Shown: piece by piece, positions 61,572-64,000 of the stretch
How the letters are laid out: every line of letters starts with the position of its first letter
How positions within the stretch are numbered: the stretch's first letter is position 1
Assembly (NCBI GenBank): GCA_035606665.1
Contig: DATNEY010000032.1
Coordinates: 62,001 to 126,000 of the forward strand
Direction: 5' to 3'
Origin: DASUGC01 sp035606665
GTDB taxonomy: Bacteria > Acidobacteriota > Vicinamibacteria > Vicinamibacterales > SCN-69-37
DNA: 64,000 nucleotides
The notes under the pieces: generated by a model
Told to the model about the DNA's origin: nothing
The model's input: only the letters and a program-made list of their open reading frames with translations
Databases searched by the model: none
Translations under genes and position numbers: made by a program

Positions 61572-62549
61572 TCAGCTCCAGAACGTGGAGAACAACTTCC
61601 GCCTGCTCGAAAACGCACTGAACAGGCCCTTCTCGGTGTTGCCGCCAGCCGGTTTATCGGCAGAAGGCTTGGCGGTCGGCGGTATCGCCGGCCGGGGCGC
61701 GACCTGCGCACCCGGCAGCACGCGCGCGGCGGGCTTCTGCCCGCCAAAATCGAAGTCCCGGCAAATCTCGGCCACGATCTCCATGCCGACCGGGCGCTGG
61801 CCAGCGGCGTACCCGCCCAGGAGGGCGTTGTCCGCGATGACACTGATCGTCCTCGGTATCCCGCCGGCGCGCTCGTGCATGAGCTGCACCGCCTGTCTGG
61901 TGAACACCTCCGAGGCTATGCCGTTCGCCGCACGGATGCGCCCGACGACGTACGCCGCGGTCTCCTGCGACGTCAGCGGCCGAAGCTCGCACCTGAGCGC
62001 GACACGCTGCTTGAACTGGCGGAGCGCCCGATCGTTGAGGCGATGCGCGAGTTCAGGCTGTCCGGCGATGATGACGGACAGGAGTTTCTCCTCGTTCGTC
62101 TCGATGTTCGCGAGCAGCCGTATCTCTTCGAGCAATTCGAGGGGCAGGCTCTGGGCCTCGTCGACGATCAGCACCGTCCGCTCGCCCGCGGCATTGCGCG
62201 CGAGCAGCAGTCTCTCGAGCTCCGTCAGCATCGCGGCCTTCGAGGCCATGGCCTCTCGCGACAGCCCGAAGTTCGTGGCGAGCATTTCGTTGAACTCGCT
62301 CTTGCTGAGCGTCGGGTTGTGCAGGTTGACGATGTGAACGCGCCCCGGCAACCGATCGATTGCCGTCCGAATCATCGTCGTCTTGCCGGAGCCCGCCTCG
62401 CCAATGAGCAGGGTGATGCCCTTGCGGCTGGCGATGCCGTACTCCAGATTCAGGAGCACCTCGCGGTGAGACTCCGTCATCACCACGTACTTCGGGTTCG
62501 GCGTCAGATCGAACGGGCGTTCGCGCAGTCCGAAAAACGATTCGTACAT
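61572..62549 (-). CDS. ExeA-like AAA ATPase, exosortase-system associated
   Basis: 325 residues from ATG 62549; the longer frame overlaps the chain-length gene. Start MYESFFGLRERPFDLTPNPK is diagnostic. Walker A GEAGSGKTT at 50-58, Walker B VLIVDEAQ at 126-133, then LRLLANIETNEEKLLSVIIA and the sensor GGIPRTISVIAD. The last 50 residues are Pro/Lys-rich and probably flexible. Members are a standard part of exosortase EPS loci, with unknown exact role, perhaps energising export or regulating the kinase. Seven bases separate it from the chain-length gene. Confidence 0.94.
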   Translation of the reverse strand: MYESFFGLRERPFDLTPNPKYVVMTESHREVLLNLEYGIASRKGITLLIGEAGSGKTTMIRTAIDRLPGRVHIVNLHNPTLSKSEFNEMLATNFGLSREAMASKAAMLTELERLLLARNAAGERTVLIVDEAQSLPLELLEEIRLLANIETNEEKLLSVIIAGQPELAHRLNDRALRQFKQRVALRCELRPLTSQETAAYVVGRIRAANGIASEVFTRQAVQLMHERAGGIPRTISVIADNALLGGYAAGQRPVGMEIVAEICRDFDFGGQKPAARVLPGAQVAPRPAIPPTAKPSADKPAGGNTEKGLFSAFSSRRKLFSTFWS

Positions 62550-62556
62550 CAGTCCC

Positions 62557-64000
62557 TCACCGGAGGAAGACGAACGCGTACGCCACCACCGCGAAACAGA
62601 CCGCGGCCGTGCTGCCAAAGCCGACATTCATGAAGAGCCGCCGCCTGAACTGCGAGCGGCGCTCGGCATCCGACTGCATCAGCGGCACGACAGCGAGCAC
62701 CGGAAGACCGATGACGCCGGAGAGCTCCGTGTCGGACTTGAAGCTCGTGTCGCGGTACTCGAGCAGCACCACGAAACACACGCCGAGCGCGAGCCCGGCC
62801 GCCAGGCCGAAAACGTTGAAGACGAGGCGGTTCGGGCTGGACGGACGCTGCGGCAGGTTCGCCGGATCCAGCAGGTTGAACTGCTCGCCGATCTGCCGGC
62901 GCTCGAGGTTCACGGCCGACGAAGCCGTTTCGCGCTTGGTGATGTAGCTCTGATAGATGCCCGAGATGGTGCTGTAGTCGCGCTGCAATTCCACGAGTTC
63001 TGCCGCGCGCAGCGGCGAGCGGTCGATCTTGGCCTGGTAGTCGGCCATCTTCGCCTTGATCACCTTCTCGTTCGCCTCGCGCGCCGCGATCTGAGAGTTC
63101 AGCGTGTCGAGCTCGCGCCGATAGCTCTCGAGTTGCTGCTGCCGTTTGATCTCCAGCGGGGAAAGACCGGCGGTCGACGCGGCTGAACCAACCGGCGCAC
63201 GCAGCGCCTCCGCGGCAGCTTCCTTCTGCGCCTGCTTCAGCTTGCGTTCGGTATCGATGTACTTCCAATGATCCGGCTTGAGGCCCTGCCCGAGGACCTG
63301 ATCGAACGCCTGCTGCGCGAGCATGAGACGCTGGGCCGCCGGTCCCGCGGGAGTCGCTGGATCGGGAGCCGTGACCGGAAGGGTCGCCGTGGCCACGGAC
63401 GTGTCGACTTTCTCGAGCTGGGCGATCAGGGCTTCGACGGTCTGCCGCCGGTTCATGTCCTGGGACTGCGACTGGGCGTTTCCGTTCAACTGATTCTGAA
63501 GACCTTGGATGGCGATCGTGTTCGAGTTCACCTGTTCCGGCAACTCGCCCGCGTACTGGATCTTGTATTTCGTGAGCTTGTCCTCGATGTCGTTCAACTG
63601 GCGCTTCTTGTCCTCGGCCTCGCCTTCCACGTAGGCACTCGTGCCTTCGGCCCGGCGAACGCTGTCCTTGAGGCTCTCTTCGATGAAGTAGCCCGCGATC
63701 TTCTCCGTCACATTCCTGACGGTGACCGGATTGTCACCGACGTACCTGACGGTGAAGACATCGCCCTTCTGAGGCGCCACGTTGATGTCGCGGCGCATGT
63801 CCGCGACGATGTCCTCCATGATGTCGGTCTTCTGCCTGTCGGGATAGAGATTGAATTCCTTGACCAGGCGCTCCAGCCGCGTGCGGCTGAGGATGACCTG
63901 CTCGGTCGCGCGGAGCCGGTCGTTCAGCGTCGCCACCGTCGGAGGCTTCATGATCGTGTCCGGCACCTTGGGAGGCACGACCTGAATCTTCGCGACGGAC
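62557..64000 (-). CDS. Polysaccharide chain-length determinant (Wzz/GNVR type), N-terminus beyond window
   Basis: The frame is open through the window edge (no stop before 64000), so the N-terminal membrane segment is missing. 481 residues are visible. The visible part starts with QVVPPKVPDTIM (Wzz-type beta strand), has a long coiled-coil region (roughly visible residues 110-340), the GNVR-like segment LQRDYSTISGIYQSYITKRE, NLLDPANLPQRPSSPNRLV and a C-terminal membrane segment. A second hydrophobic segment ends the protein (VGFGSTAAVCFAVVAYAFVF). It is the exosortase-associated chain-length protein that, with the downstream kinase, sets polymer length. First visible gene of the long minus operon. 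Confidence 0.93.
   Translation of the reverse strand, partial: SVAKIQVVPPKVPDTIMKPPTVATLNDRLRATEQVILSRTRLERLVKEFNLYPDRQKTDIMEDIVADMRRDINVAPQKGDVFTVRYVGDNPVTVRNVTEKIAGYFIEESLKDSVRRAEGTSAYVEGEAEDKKRQLNDIEDKLTKYKIQYAGELPEQVNSNTIAIQGLQNQLNGNAQSQSQDMNRRQTVEALIAQLEKVDTSVATATLPVTAPDPATPAGPAAQRLMLAQQAFDQVLGQGLKPDHWKYIDTERKLKQAQKEAAAEALRAPVGSAASTAGLSPLEIKRQQQLESYRRELDTLNSQIAAREANEKVIKAKMADYQAKIDRSPLRAAELVELQRDYSTISGIYQSYITKRETASSAVNLERRQIGEQFNLLDPANLPQRPSSPNRLVFNVFGLAAGLALGVCFVVLLEYRDTSFKSDTELSGVIGLPVLAVVPLMQSDAERRSQFRRRLFMNVGFGSTAAVCFAVVAYAFVFLR

Overview
The window is dense, GC-rich bacterial DNA. It is almost entirely one large extracellular-polysaccharide locus coupled to an exosortase/PEP-CTERM protein-sorting system. 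I recognise many members of the exosortase-associated set by motif: an 8-TM exosortase with Cys/Arg/His catalytic residues, EpsI, a canonical PEP-CTERM substrate, TPR lipoproteins, a TIGR03790-type protein, the O-glycosylation ligase, the Stp1-type sugar transferase, FemAB, a DUF3473 polysaccharide deacetylase, an EpsB-type sugar transferase, a CpsD-like kinase, an ExeA-like ATPase and a GNVR chain-length protein. The gene mix and GC-rich codon use suggest an environmental Gram-negative, perhaps Acidobacteriota (Vicinamibacteria-like). That assignment is inference; no rRNA or other marker is present.

Layout. 1-5098: end of an ABC-2 exporter permease, its ATPase, then two large polytopic membrane proteins of GT-C/unknown type. 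5106-10426: a membrane protein with an N-terminal Ig-like module, then a convergent minus operon of a secreted protein made of five copies of the same module plus two GT2 enzymes. 10478-19021: a YfhO-like membrane protein and four glycosyltransferases, one with a long coiled coil built on 84-bp repeats and one a GT2-GT4 fusion. 19026-30530: the exosortase core (TPR lipoprotein, small protein, TIGR03790-like protein, exosortase, EpsI, TPR lipoprotein, PEP-CTERM protein, TPR lipoprotein). 30627-32661: a second ABC exporter (Wzm/Wzt with a C-terminal cargo domain). 32668-37245: minus genes for an FkbM methyltransferase, two GT4 enzymes and a Tat-exported protein. 37246-37932: the only large non-coding gap, with a duplicated sigma-54-type promoter and a PEP-CTERM relic. 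37933-49375: plus-strand glycosyltransferases, O-ligase, GT39-like protein, acyltransferase and Stp1, interrupted by a minus-strand RIFT-barrel/lyase-like protein. 49383-64000: a long minus operon running from the chain-length protein, ATPase, kinase, priming sugar transferase and two deacetylases to three carbamoyltransferase homologues, FemAB, SxtJ, DUF5989 and a methyltransferase.

How it fits together (inference). The EpsB-type transferase primes a lipid-linked glycan, the many GT2/GT4 enzymes extend it, and methyl-, acetyl-, carbamoyl- and deacetylase enzymes decorate it. Export could use the chain-length/kinase machinery, the Wzm/Wzt pairs, or both. Exosortase processes PEP-CTERM proteins, whose glycosylation may use the O-ligase.

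The most interesting signals are four good sigma-54 (-24/-12) promoter matches in front of exosortase-system genes, one marking a decayed PEP-CTERM gene; an unfamiliar Ig-like repeat protein with a PGGG / hydrophobic / Arg-rich tail; and a carbamoyltransferase homologue that has lost its metal-binding histidines between two intact ones.
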